From contig BCHH01000004.1 of NCBI GenBank assembly GCA_001599595.1, forward strand, positions 565,905-629,904: DNA of 64,000 bases, given 5' to 3'. The notes under the pieces were generated by a model. The model did no database searches. It saw only the letters and a list, made by a program, of their open reading frames with translations, and was not told the origin of the DNA. The DNA is from Beverwykella pulmonaria (Eukaryota; Ascomycota; Dothideomycetes; Pleosporales; Melanommataceae). This document shows positions 51,550 through 62,599 of this stretch, piece after piece; position 1 is the first letter of the stretch, and each line of letters starts with the position of its first letter. A program made the position numbers and the translations under genes.

Positions 51550-53106
51550 ATGAGCCTTCTTGATCTCGCCCCAGAGCTCCTTGACGAGATAGTAGACTGG
51601 TGCATGCCACTCGGCTTCGAGTCGTTTGCGCTATCCTGCAAATCGATATACACCCTCTGCAGGCCCAAGCTTCATCTTCACAACTCTCTGAAAAAGCGAT
51701 GGCAGCAAGCAACCAACCGATTCCCCCGTAAGGCTGACACCCTGCGTATCCTGCACGAAATTGCTAAGCGACCGCTTGTGGCTCGCTACATCGAGATGCT
51801 GGATGTGTGGGATCGCGACGAGTATTTAGACGAAGAAGTTGATGATCCTGAGTCATATATCCGAGACGATGTGATTGATGTGCAGCGAATTAAAGATCTC
51901 ATTCTGCACAGCAAGATACCCCGGTATCTCGAAGCAGCCAATATCGAGCCTGAAACGTGGTGGACCCAGTTCTTTATCCAAAGGATATGGGGCAATCGGA
52001 ACAGTGCAAGCGAAACAAGAGCCGATAAGCCTTTGAAATCAAATGAAAATTACTCCTTTGTATCCTTACTCTTCCTGCTCCCGAACCTACGATCTATAAC
52101 TCCAGATCCCATGTGGGGCGAGCTCGATTGGCGTTTTGACGACCTCCACGAAGCTCGATATATCTTCCCCGTTCTCGATGCCCTAGTCAAGCTCTCCAAT
52201 AGCAACCTGCCTGGAAGCCATCCATTAGCGAAGCTGGAAACAGTGTTTCCTTTTTACCACCAGGGGTACCAGAACAAAACTAGTCCGCGAAATATCCAGT
52301 GGTTTCTTCAGCTCCCTTCTGTCAAGTCCGTGTACGCTGTCTCTTGTGTTTCGACTTGGGATGAAAAAACTCCATTCTCGTGGCGCAATGAAGGGATTTT
52401 GAGTAATATAAAGAGACTGGAACTCGCATACTGCTGCATGGACGAAGATAATATCTCCACAATCCTATCACGCACTCCGAAGCTTGAGATCTTCAAATAT
52501 GATCATGAAGTAAAGCATCACGGCTGCCAATACGAATGGAATGCCGGTCCCTTTGTCGACAATGTTGCGATAGCCTGCGGATCAACTATCACGGAACTGG
52601 CGATTACATGTGACGATGTTGCAGATATACTTCGCGGTGTGACGAGTTTCCTCGGGTTCAAGACGTTGAAGCGGCTGGAAATCGACGTCAAAGTGCTCTG
52701 TGGGCCTCCCGAAGCAAGAGGGCAGACTCACGGCGAATCGGTTCAAATACTCGATGGGGCGAAAAAATGGGAGCTAGACCAGCTGCCCTGCTTAGCGACT
52801 TTGTTACCATCGAGTCTCGAGAGTCTGGATGTCGATATAGATTTCCCGGGCCTAGAGGAAATGGCCATGAAAGTGTTGCTCAAAAACTTCGCAGAGGAGC
52901 GGAAAGCCCGACTGCCATTATTAGAGCGGGTCTTGTTTAGACAATGGTTAAGGGATTCAGCGCGCCAACTTGTGGAGGAAGCTGGATGTGAAATTGAGAC
53001 CTTCAGACCGCAACACGGATTGATGCAGGATTTCGAGTGGAGGCGTAGAATGCCGCTTTGGATACGTGAGTTTGAAGATAAAGTTGGTTCGGTCGCATAT
53101 ACCTAG
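51550..53106 (+). CDS. F-box protein
   Basis: The intronless protein of 518 residues starts at ATG 51550 (MSLLDLAPELLDEIVDWCMP). The frame is open 32 codons upstream, but the leader is not domain-like. The N-terminal 45 residues match an F-box (LAPELLDEIVDW, FALSCKSIYTLCRPKL). The remainder is leucine-rich-like and typical of fungal F-box proteins, with no recognised substrate domain (SIRPNLRSIT-type turns, FKTLKRLEIDVKVL near residue 370, LLPSSLESLDVDIDFPGLEE near residue 420). It would be an SCF ubiquitin-ligase adaptor with unknown target. A fragment of a relative lies at 55040-55400. Confidence 0.8.
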   Translation: MSLLDLAPELLDEIVDWCMPLGFESFALSCKSIYTLCRPKLHLHNSLKKRWQQATNRFPRKADTLRILHEIAKRPLVARYIEMLDVWDRDEYLDEEVDDPESYIRDDVIDVQRIKDLILHSKIPRYLEAANIEPETWWTQFFIQRIWGNRNSASETRADKPLKSNENYSFVSLLFLLPNLRSITPDPMWGELDWRFDDLHEARYIFPVLDALVKLSNSNLPGSHPLAKLETVFPFYHQGYQNKTSPRNIQWFLQLPSVKSVYAVSCVSTWDEKTPFSWRNEGILSNIKRLELAYCCMDEDNISTILSRTPKLEIFKYDHEVKHHGCQYEWNAGPFVDNVAIACGSTITELAITCDDVADILRGVTSFLGFKTLKRLEIDVKVLCGPPEARGQTHGESVQILDGAKKWELDQLPCLATLLPSSLESLDVDIDFPGLEEMAMKVLLKNFAEERKARLPLLERVLFRQWLRDSARQLVEEAGCEIETFRPQHGLMQDFEWRRRMPLWIREFEDKVGSVAYT

Positions 53107-53749
53107 CCAACGTTAAATTTTTCTCACGCGGATGTGGTCTACATCTGACATGCCGCGACTAATTTCCGCTTTGCATTCGCTACCACAATCTACCACTGCC
53201 GTTACAAATTTTGGCCCTGTGCAATCAAACAACTACCGCAACGGGTAATCTCCAAGAAAAAGTGTTGAAGGCTGTGGACGTTCCGTGGTTCGTCATGTTT
53301 TCTTCTTCATTGTGTTTCCGTGGGTGAGTTGCTGTACGTGGACGATCGCACTTCATGGGAAGAAAATATCTCGCTTGCAATTGCGAATAACTCAAGCTTC
53401 GTGCATATTGGCAAATAGGCGAAGAGATGTGCTGGGAAAGACCCGGGTGAAGCCAAGTCTTTCTCGCACATGTATCTATGAGACCCTACCACACAAAACT
53501 CCATCTCACAAACAGTCGCGCCTACGTGGAAACGCCTCCACGCCACGCATGTCTTTCACCCCCACCCAAGTACCCATCACTACAAATTCTCTTTATAATG
53601 TCAAAGGTGCGCGTATATAGTGGCCAATACCAATTGATTGATATTTCCAAAACTGTGCTAACAGGTCAGTGTCGTAATCTCCATGTCAGGATTAATTACT
53701 GTCGAAGACAATGCCGAAGGTGCCTTGTGGTGTGCTTGCCGACTAGTCA
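53107..53749. other. Intergenic region
   Basis: This lies downstream of the F-box gene. Short open frames show no recognisable features. Confidence 0.35.
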
Positions 53750-54860
53750 GCCACGTGATCATCATGATACGATGCAAAAAACCAAGGAAGGGGAAGGTGA
53801 AGGCAACAAAACATGTGCGCTACAAGCTGGCCTCTGGCGTCCACCTCCCACGAGCCGCCTTCGGACGTCGGATCGTTGTTCGTGTTATTGACCATTGGCT
53901 CTGCGAAGTCGCCGTTTTTGTCCGGCTCTTCATCCTCGCCCGTCGGGACTGGGTACCGCATCGAGTAGTTCCATTTCGCAAAGTTGACGCCGTAGTCGGG
54001 TGGCATTTAGAGGGTTGCGTCGCCCGCGAGGGATAGGAGGACGCGGAAGTCCGGGCTGGGGGGATGGAAAGTTAGTTTGGGGTGGGATAGACGGGGAGGG
54101 GAGGGAGGGTAAAGACCCGATTGTGACGATGCCGGGGACGCGGAAGCTGGTGCCGAAGTTGTGGGCGCCTGTGGGTTGTTATTAAGGTATTTGGGTGTGT
54201 GGCTTGAGGTGTGGTGAGAGGGCTGCACCAAAGAGCTCGACTTGGCCTGTGTGGAAGAACATTGTGCCCTTTGCTCTAAAGTGCAGCGAGGCGTTGATTC
54301 TGCCTCTAGTGCGGAACCACGCACTCCACTCCTCGAAGCTTTTGAAATTGCCGAAAGTGCCCTGCGGGTCAAATTTAGTCTGGGATCTACGTATTTGCCT
54401 TGGCTTTGGCAACCTAGTTGCGGCGAATTTACAATGGCGGTGACGCCGGCTGCGGTGTCGATGTCGATGATTAGATCTGCCCAGCTCTTGAAGTAGAGTT
54501 CTGCGTTTGGCCAGTCGGGGCAGCGGAGAGTCTCGTCGAAGAAGGGAATTTCCATTGTATCCTTTTGACTGTGTGAGTTCGTGCCAATCTAATGCCTGTG
54601 AGCAAAGACTTACGGCAACGCGATGCCAGATTCCCGTATATTCCTGGTCAATCTTCTTGTGCTTGTCGAACCACTCGCGCACGTTGCCGGGCCACCATCG
54701 CGCGTGGAGCCGCTCGTGGCTCAGGGTGCGCTTCTCGTTGTGCTAGGTGTGGCACAGCCATGCTTTGTGGTCGCCGCCGAAGTCTCGCTCGACTTTTATA
54801 GCGCGTTTCTTTGCATCTTTGTGTGCAGCTGAAGTGGTTGCCGGTCATGGAGAGCGAAGG
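53750..54860 (-). pseudogene. Eroded multi-exon gene of unknown family
   Basis: From 54860 downward the minus strand reads AKKRAIKVERDFGGDHKAWL, CHT, a TAG stop, then HNEKRTLSHERLHARWWPGN, REWFDKHKKIDQEYTGIWHR, an intron (donor GTAAGT near 54610), EIPFFDETLRCPDWPNAELY with FKSWADLIIDIDTAAG, then TFGNFKSFEEWSAWFRTRGR and, after more breaks, FRVLLSLAGDATL and DYGVNFAKWNYSMRYPVPTG. Segments in different frames look like parts of one protein. At least one stop (CAG-to-TAG type) breaks it. I do not recognise the family. Confidence 0.45.
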
Positions 54861-55039
54861 GAAATGGAGGACTTACAAACAACCTCCTACCAGTACCCCG
54901 GGTCATCACTGTAGTTGATGCGAAGAAGCACCTTTGATGGGTCGGCACGTTTCTCAAAAAAGCTGAATCGTAGTCGAACACAAAGTCGTGTACGGGCGCG
55001 GACTCCAACCGCGTTTCTCCAGATGTTTCTTGAGATGGT

Positions 55040-55400
55040 AGTGCTCTATTGAAGGCTTTCAGGCTTTTGCGAAGCTAGAGAAGCTAGAGATTGATGTCAA
55101 AGTCCTAGTCAGTGCGGTAGAGAATGGATTCGCGTATTACAGTCTGCAGCACATGCTAAAATCCCTCAGTGTCTGACAAGTGCTGCTCAACTTGGAGAAG
55201 GCGGAGCTGCGTAAGATGGCGGATCTGGGGTAGGGGTTCAAGGACACTTGGAAAGAGAAATTTATAGATTTTGAGAAAGTAGTCATCAGGGGCGAAGACG
55301 GTAAGGATGCTTGCAATGAGGATGGAAAACTGGAAGAGGTGCAAATGATGGTTCTGATGGGCTGAGAGGGATTGATGATACGAAGTTGGAAAGTTCTTGA
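55040..55400 (+). pseudogene. Fragment related to the nearby F-box protein
   Basis: GFQAFAKLEKLEIDVKVLV closely resembles FKTLKRLEIDVKVL of the F-box protein at 51550-53106. It is followed by LLNLEKAELRKMADLG and FEKVVIRGED with stops between them. It is probably a decayed paralogue. Confidence 0.45.
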
Positions 55401-55633
55401 GGAAGTATAAGACTCTATTCTGCTCTCTCTGATCAATGCCGTACCATATGCCGTGCAATCCCCTCTCTAGCTTAAGTATATACACGAATAAGAAGCCCTC
55501 AAAAGACAAAACTCAAACACCGAGAAATGCAAGCAACGCAAAACCGAAAGAGACGAGCATAGAGGGACGTATAGCCTCCGTGGCGCCAGTGAACGTTTCT
55601 AAGAACCGACCGCCCATCAGCTTCAATCACCAT

Positions 55634-56889
55634 TTAAGTAGCGGCAGCGCTCGTGGCGAAGCCACTAGGTGCCGCACTAGAAGGAGCCTCACCAGTCGGC
55701 ATAGTTCCATTCATCGTTCCGTTCATCGTCCCATTTCCGCCCGGCCCACCAGCACCGCCGAAAGCTGAGTTTTCATTTGCAACACCGCCGCCAGCCTGGT
55801 ACGTCGCAGCAACGTTGTAGTAGTCATCGTTGATGTGGTCAGCAGTGACATTTATGCCGATCTGAATCCAGGCGAGCAGGCCGTCGGTGACGTCTTCGCC
55901 GAGGTAGATAAACTCAGGGATGGGATCGAAGTCGTTCTCTGCCTGGACGATGCTCCACATGTCCTCGTCGTTGGAGGTGTATGCTTGCGTGTTGGTGTTG
56001 TAGGGAGCAGTGGCTTCGACGGCGGAGACAAGTGCCTCCGGGTAGAACAGTTGTCCTATGTGGGTCACGGCGCCGCCAGTCGTGGTCCCGTTGGAGTAGA
56101 GCGTAACGTTGGATTTGGTGAGGAGATGCGTGTGCACAGCGCGGCCCTGGTAGTGGCCCGGGAAGATGGTTTCGAAGGATGCGACGCCGTCCTCGTCGGT
56201 TACTTGGATACCACGGAGGAAGGTGGAGTTCAGGCCGCCTTGGCCAGATTCAACTCCGCTGTATACACCAGTGGAGTTGGCATTCCAGATGTCGACATAG
56301 AGGGAAGGAACGGGCTCGCAGGTTGTGACGTCGATGTATTGCGCTTCGAGGTAGAGCTCGACGCCGGCTTGGCCTTCCTTGACGTCCTTGCGGATGAACT
56401 CGCCGTTCACATAGTAGGGGCCATCGGTCACTTCGGGGCTGAGGATGCAGGATGTGTTTGCGGCGAAGATAGTGCTCTCGGCGGTGTCGCTGGTGTAATC
56501 GACGAGTCCGGTTTGGTTGTGGCTGATGGCTTCGAAGCCCTGCAGGGTTGCGAGATCGCGGCGGAACTTCTTAGAATCTGGACCTATGGTCAGATGCTGA
56601 CATTCCTGGGGAGTGAAGTACACTTACTAGCACTAATGCTGCGTTTCTCACGTAGTGCTTTCAAAGCCTGCGAACGGCGGGCGACAGCGCGCTCCATCAA
56701 CTCGCGATGTTTCAACGAGCCCTGGCAGTTGGCAAGCGAGCGCTTGGAGGCAGCGGCCCGCAGTTGGCGTGCGTCAATCTGGCGCTTCACGTGGTCCATG
56801 TCATGCTTCTCGCCGGGATGGGCTACAACGAAGTTGGCAAGAGAAGAGACAGCAAGGGCGCCGCCGACTATGGATCCGAAGTTGACCAT
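55634..56889 (-). CDS. Secreted intradiol ring-cleavage dioxygenase
   Basis: Exon 56889-56628, a 44-bp intron (GTAAGT to CATAG) and exon 56583-55634 give 403 residues. A signal peptide (MVNFGSIVGGALAVSSLANF) precedes HPGEKHDMDHVKRQ. The Fe(III)-binding core is present: LSPEVTDGPYYVNGEFIRKD, VDIWNANSTGVYSG (Tyr ligand) and FPGHYQGRAVHTHLL (Tyr and two His ligands). The C-terminus is a glycine/alanine/serine-rich repeat (NGTMNGTMNGTM), as often in extracellular members. Such enzymes open catechol rings from lignin or phenolic breakdown outside the cell, so it may complement the feruloyl esterase group functionally, although it lies 41 kb away. A long antisense open frame here is a shadow. Confidence 0.92.
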
Positions 56890-57624
56890 AGTGATAGATT
56901 GGAACGAAAGGTAGGAACGGTAATTAGCAGAGAAGCGACTAAAACAGAACAAGCAAACAGGCAAGTATGAAAGGAGAACCGAAGAAACTAGACGAAGCTG
57001 AAGGATCGAAGCGCGGTAATGATAGTTGTACAATGGCCAGTAGGATAGTCTTTATACCAAGATTGCTGCTTCTGTACATTCGAGTGCACCCTCCAATCTC
57101 AGTGCTGCCAATTATTTCCTCGTCATTAGCCCTGACGCGGCCGATGCCACTCCTCATAACAAAGGAAAAGTTGAGCCTTTCGGGGCAATTCGCCGTGAAC
57201 GCGTAGTCAGGCCTTGGCGAGCTCGCCGTGACATGCCCCCGAGATCCTTACAATGTTCATGTGGTAGTTCCATTTGAAGCATTCGCCCAATCATATATCG
57301 AAGATATAGCAACCGTTATTCCGCAGTGGTATGGAACTTTCTTGGCGTTTGCGCGTTCCTGACGGTGTTGAAACAAGTGAGAGGGAGGCCATGCCGCTTG
57401 TGGACTGGGGTGATCGGCCCGAGGCGCATTAGTATCAGAAATAGCCTCGCTGCATGACGTTTCAGTGGGTGAACTGCGGGTCTGCATAATGGGGGGGTCC
57501 GATTGGCTGAAGTGTTTTCTGGTTGCTTTCTCGGTGTTGAAGTCGTCGCAAGCCTTCTCAAGCACCTGCCATGGTCGTTCGGCACCAACCTTGAAATCAA
57601 AATGGAAGCTAACGCCATTCGCCT
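56890..57624. other. Intergenic region
   Basis: This holds the promoter side of the dioxygenase gene and the 3' side of the FAD oxidase gene. No gene is seen. Confidence 0.4.
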
Positions 57625-59304
57625 TTAGACAATGGCGACCTTCGGCGGAGGCTCTAATGTTTTCAAGGCTTCCAAACGGCCTGGAGTTATCTGATAGACG
57701 TCTGGCAAGCCAGTCGCAGCCCAAGACTCCCCATTCATCAACTGTACTAGGGCGGGCGCCGCAGTGAAGATGCGTGCCATTCCACTGTTGGTAAAGTGAG
57801 CACTATTTCAAACTCATAGAAGAATTAAAAACTTACTGTCCATGGTGACCAGCGCATATCCATTGTCCTGGTTTTCCAGGCAACTCCCCAACAAAAGGAA
57901 CACCGTCAGCACTGAGCCCAATAATACCACTCCAGCTGTAGTCGAATCCCTCGCCGGGCCCCAATTCAGAGTCTTCCCACTCTTCAAATTCATTTACCAC
58001 AAAGTCCCGGACGTACTTCGTCACATTCTCGAGACGCGCAAATCCATCGTCAATGCATCGTTCTGGATGACGCTCTACCCATTTATCAAGCTCCCTCTGT
58101 CCTGGATTCGAGCCGCCAAACATCACGGCTCCATCGCTAGTGCATCGTGGGTTGATGCTGAAAAGTCCACCATTTGGGAGAAGCACACCGTAGGAGTTTT
58201 GGATAGCCTTTGACCCGCAGAGACTTCGAGGAGGGATGACTTTATTGCACATGTGTGGCTTTGGGGTTATGACACCCCTCAACGAAGGCTCGATGGCGGC
58301 GCTGTATGCGTTCGTGGCATGTACGACGGTGTCGCACGCGATGTCTCCACGATCAGTATGAACAACCCATTTGCGGCCTCCTGTGGCATCAGCACTGACA
58401 GAGCTTACTACAGTGTTTGTTTGTAGATTCGCGCGGCTCTTGAGATTCGCGCGCATGATGTGTGCTGTAAGCTTCCAGGGCTGAAGAGTGGAGGCCGACC
58501 AGGCATAACACGCCTTCGCGTTCTTGATCCTGGATATCGCCGCAGCCTCGACAGGGTCCTGGGTAACTTTGATGTGGTCGGTCTTCCCTCCTGCCTCCTG
58601 ATATCGTTCAAATATCTCCTTCGCAATCTTGCCAACTTCTTCGTCAAGTGGGACATCGAGCGTATCGCCGACCCAGAGATCGCAATCGACTTTGTTCTCT
58701 CGGACATAGGTGACAAGAGACTTCCACGTTTCATACTCGTTCTTCATGATCTTCATGGCCTGCTCTTTCCCGTAGGCATTCTCGAAAGTTGCGAAGTGGC
58801 GCCATTGATCAGGCTTGCAGTGTCCAGCGTTGCGACCTGTTGCGCCGGAGCAGAATTCTCGCGCCTCAAGCACTATCACGCTTCTCTCGGGCCAGGTCTC
58901 AAGATGTTGCTTAGTGACTAATGTTCCAGTGATCTGAACAGTCTCAACCAAACCGCACCCAAAAAATGTTCAATTGATGTATGCGAGGGGACACGTACAC
59001 CAGACCCGATTATCACTGTATCAGTTTCCTTTGGTAAGTCTTCTGTCGAACGGTGATCAAGTAATGGATCGCATCGAACTTGTTGAAGCCAGTACGACAA
59101 TGATTGCCCACCTTGCTTCGGGAATCCCGTTCTTTCCCGATGCGACTTAACAGGTTCGTACTCGTTGACTTTGACAACGGCAGAAGTATCTGGTAGTGTC
59201 ACACCAGATATACCGCCCATTCTAGGACTTGTAGAGCCGTGGTCTTTCATAATGATGGTGCCAAGCCTTTGGTTTGTGCTGAGCCGTCTCAAGTGTTGTA
59301 TCAT
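57625..59304 (-). CDS. FAD-dependent oxidoreductase of the DAO family
   Basis: Exons 59304-58999, 58933-57837 and 57784-57625 give 520 residues. Introns are 65 bp (GTACGT to TTCAG) and 52 bp (GTAAGT to AACAG). Internal ATGs at 59250 and 59220 are possible starts. After a family-specific N-terminal region (VNEYEPVKSHRERTGFP, SYWLQQVRCDPLLDHR), the FAD-binding loop VIIGSG joins ITGTLVTKQ at the first splice. VIVLEAREFCSGATGRNAGH follows, and the C-terminal FAD site GLSADGVPFVGELPGKPGQW and GHHGHGMARIFTAAPALVQL is complete. The DAO superfamily oxidises amines or amino acids, and the substrate here is unknown. Confidence 0.9.
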
Positions 59305-61074
59305 GCGTGGTCTCTAGGCACTAATAAACCAACGCTGCACGCCTGAATTGACGTCTGTAGACATTTAAAATTCTCCTAGAAGGGAGATAATTGCGATGGA
59401 AGGGTGTTGAAGTTGGATGAGTCGTAGGGCGTGCCCGGAGATAAGATCGTCTCCGAGAGCTAGAGCCTTGGCAAACACATAGCGTCATCTTAACTTTCAC
59501 CTTCCACCTATCCATCGCCATCATCACCCTCGCTCATGACGATCAACCATCACGTAACTATGCTACTGACCACCCGAGACGCCCCAATGAGCTTCAGTGA
59601 GACCATTGTGGAAGATTCCTCGATTAGAAAAGTACAGCAATCTAAGAGCCAAAATTCTGATGTTGACTCGAGGGGCGTTAGGTTGTTCAAGGCCATCAAG
59701 ATTCGACCAGATGGCATCTCCCTTGCGGATACTTTGCATCCTTTTTTCTGCGAGAAACGGCTATGTTTGGGTATACTCGATGCTATAGACCTGCTCGATT
59801 GCCAGGTGTTAAGCGTCTGGTACAATTCGAGCCCTGAGGCGAGTTCGTCATATCAGAGCATCTCTTAGAGAAATAATAGCTATCATGTGCATTTTTGCGC
59901 ATCGAGCCACAAACGCAAGTCCTAACCACTTTGGGGTCTACCTATCTGCTCTAGAAAGTAAGCTACTTTACGTCGCGCAAACATGTATCCGCTTGTCATA
60001 GGATAGAGCTACCAATAGCGTCATATATCAACCTAGCAAACTTATATAATGACAAGCTCCTCTTGGCCGAAGAACGCCGCCTCTCGATAGGGACGATTCC
60101 ACCCCCTGGATGATTCACAAAATAGATGACTACGCTGTGACCTGCCCCTCTCGACATCAAGAATCTTCTTCTTGGCGAGGGATATCGAACAACGGTATCC
60201 TCTAGGTATCCGTCTCATCTGGACAAGGACAGCATATTCTCCTCTTAGGGGTCCCTGTACAGCAGTAGAGCAGTGCGAAGGTTTCTAGTGTCGGCTTTCC
60301 ACTCCGGGACGAGATGGTAGTGGTTGGCACAGAGCATATGGCGGATACAGAGAATGGTAGAGGAGGCTGTAAATGCCGTTTCCTAGATACAGCCTACTCT
60401 TAATTTCTTACCCTTTTGCAACACAGTTCTGCTTTCTAGGACGTTATACCGAAACCTGTCATGAAAGATCTGCTGCCTTTGGTTTGGGTGAGTGAGCTTG
60501 CGCGGATCGTTCTGCGCTAACAAGGCACACTGAACTGCCCCTTTCCGACACTCATCTTAGATAACAAATGCTCACTTATACGTTCGAATAAACGACTCGA
60601 AAGGTTCTCCACATATAACGCCTTTTCAAATATGAAGAATGGTGCCCGGAGTTGCGTTCCTATGGGGTCATCTTTGATGACAGCTCGATTGAAAGATCTT
60701 AAATGATTAGAGATAAGTAGAACTTGTTCCAGGTCCGTAAATTGACTGACGATGTTCACCTAGGCCCATCTTGTCGTGAGACGCGCAGATGGCTACCTCA
60801 TCAGACGGACATGCATCTGAGAAGGTCTTATTTTAGTCCGCTCATCCTTTAAACAGACAACCAGTCGGATCGAGATTCAGCATCTGACCCATGACACCAT
60901 GAAACTTAAAGAAGCTTTGACTCACAAAAGAAAAACTCAAATTTTCGGTGGCTTACCCTGGTCATGCGGCGCGACTCCGGGATTTCGACCCGAGGAGCTA
61001 GTTACACATGCAATGTGTTGCCTTAAACGCGTTGCGTCTTTGCTCACCCTCACCCCACAAGATCTCTCATAATA
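59305..61074. other. Long intergenic region with possible eroded minus-strand coding sequence
   Basis: This is 1.77 kb. On the minus strand, 60760-60180 reads FTDLEQVLLISNHLRSFNRA, AKMSVGKGQF-like and FHDRFRYNVLES segments separated by stops, which could be a decayed gene I cannot name. A plus-strand open frame at 59536-59868 (110 codons) has no recognised features. Confidence 0.3.
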
Positions 61075-62373
61075 ATGGAATCGCATCTGGGCAAACGACA
61101 GCGCATAAATTCCCAAGACCAGGCCCTTCAACCTACATACGCGGGCCATAACCCAATGTACGCCCCCGCTAATGTGCCCGCACCGCAGCAACAACCACGA
61201 TACGTCACGCACAATGACCTCTGGGCCACAATCCACACGCTCGACGAGGCCTTCGTTCGCGAAACACTATTTCACGCCGCGGTAGGAAGTCTCAGCCAGC
61301 CGCAAATTCTTTCCAGGGTCGTGGAGGTCCAGGGTGCGCGCTACAGGGAAGAGGCGGATCAGATGTTTGCGCATCGCAAGGCAGAAGCGACGCGAATAAG
61401 AGAAGAGAATGGACGGATGGAGGCATATCAGGAGGCAGAGGAATCACGACTAAATCAAGAGCAGGAATGTGTGGTCGACTTTGAGCATCATGTTGCGCGG
61501 ATAGTGGGATATCTCGAGAACGATCCGGTAGACGGAAAACGCGCATCATACAGCGTGTTTGAAGAGAACATTATACCCCGGATCGTGGATATTGAGGCAA
61601 AGGCAGCCATGCCGGGCATCAACTTTGTAACACGATATAATGGCCTGGAAGCTTTGCGCAAATTGGCTAACGCGGTATGCGTCAATTCCAAGGGTGTGCT
61701 CGGTGGAGAAATCGCATTCAGGTTCGTCAATCACCACGCACTTGAAGAAGCCATGCTAGCTATTCTCAAAGCAATGACACCAAAGGAGCGGAAATATCTA
61801 TGCCACTTCAAGAGCGACGAGCTGGAATGGTGGGAGAAAGTCGTGGCGCTCTGGGAGCTAGGAAACCAGAAATATAACGGACAAGATCTATTCAAGAGGT
61901 TAGACGAGGTTATTGCGCTCCTCAAGGATGACGTGAGCGTGAGCAAAGCTGCAATTCAGCAGCAGTCAGATGCCGCGAATAGGGCCGCGCCGCCGCTTGC
62001 TAGACAATCGGGCGGAGAGCCTGGACCAATGGTTCCTAATCAGCAGCAACAGCAACGGTTTTCACCACAACAGCAGCAGCAACTCTCTCCGCAACAAAGA
62101 CAACAGCTACAGCAGCTACAGCAGCAGCGGCAGCAGCAGCAGCAGCAGCAGCAGCATCGGCAGATTTATGCCCAACAACAACAGCAGCAGCAGCAACAAG
62201 AGCATCACAATCAAGTCGCAGCAAAGAATGCGCAGGCTAACCAAGCAGCATATGCAACACAGCAACAACCAGCCGCCTACTACGGCCAAGCATACATGCA
62301 GCAGAATATACAGCAAAACATGCAGCCCTATCCGCCTGTCGCACATCAGAATGGGATGCCATATAGCCAATGA
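61075..62373 (+). CDS. Glutamine-rich protein with long polyQ tail, unknown function
   Basis: An intronless 432-residue frame starts at ATG 61075. A folded-looking N-terminal and middle part (residues about 40-285) has helices (DLWATIHTLDEAFVRETLFH, EENIIPRIVDIEAKA, DELEWWEKVVALWELGN, LFKRLDEVIALLKDDV). From about residue 315 it becomes dominated by glutamine runs encoded by CAG/CAA, mixed with alanine, proline and tyrosine. A short KRQR basic motif near residue 7 could be a nuclear signal. Transcription or chromatin roles are common for such tails, but no domain is recognised here. Confidence 0.7.
   Translation: MESHLGKRQRINSQDQALQPTYAGHNPMYAPANVPAPQQQPRYVTHNDLWATIHTLDEAFVRETLFHAAVGSLSQPQILSRVVEVQGARYREEADQMFAHRKAEATRIREENGRMEAYQEAEESRLNQEQECVVDFEHHVARIVGYLENDPVDGKRASYSVFEENIIPRIVDIEAKAAMPGINFVTRYNGLEALRKLANAVCVNSKGVLGGEIAFRFVNHHALEEAMLAILKAMTPKERKYLCHFKSDELEWWEKVVALWELGNQKYNGQDLFKRLDEVIALLKDDVSVSKAAIQQQSDAANRAAPPLARQSGGEPGPMVPNQQQQQRFSPQQQQQLSPQQRQQLQQLQQQRQQQQQQQQHRQIYAQQQQQQQQQEHHNQVAAKNAQANQAAYATQQQPAAYYGQAYMQQNIQQNMQPYPPVAHQNGMPYSQ
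62040..62215 (+). repeat. CAG/CAA trinucleotide repeat tract
   Basis: This is a nearly continuous run of glutamine codons within the preceding gene, mostly CAG with CAA interruptions. The longest pure CAG/CAA stretches lie near 62129-62154 and 62172-62200. Confidence 0.9.
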
Positions 62374-62599
62374 TTTGGGGTTGAAAAGGCCATCGCGCCG
62401 CCAAGGACTGGCATTCCTTGCATTTTCGAAGGATTCTGACCTTCACGGAACCATGGCACTCCTCAACTCTGAATATCCACACTATTATAATTATAGCGTT
62501 ATAGAATCATTGAGGTCAGCCTAGCTATATATATTTTTTCCCTATACCTTTGTCTTTATTTCGCAGTGCATCGTCTTCTCTGCCTACCTGAAATGGGCG

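Noticed and set aside
55835..56914. A 359-codon plus-strand open frame
   Set aside because: It is antisense to the intradiol dioxygenase gene, which has a signal peptide and all iron ligands.
60950..61030. tRNA-like sequence on the minus strand with a B-box-like GGGTCGAAATCCC
   Set aside because: The D and acceptor stems cannot be formed and the T loop is not canonical, so it is not annotated as a tRNA.
62036..62370. Minus-strand open frames rich in alanine and leucine
   Set aside because: They are reverse readings of the CAG/CAA glutamine tract.
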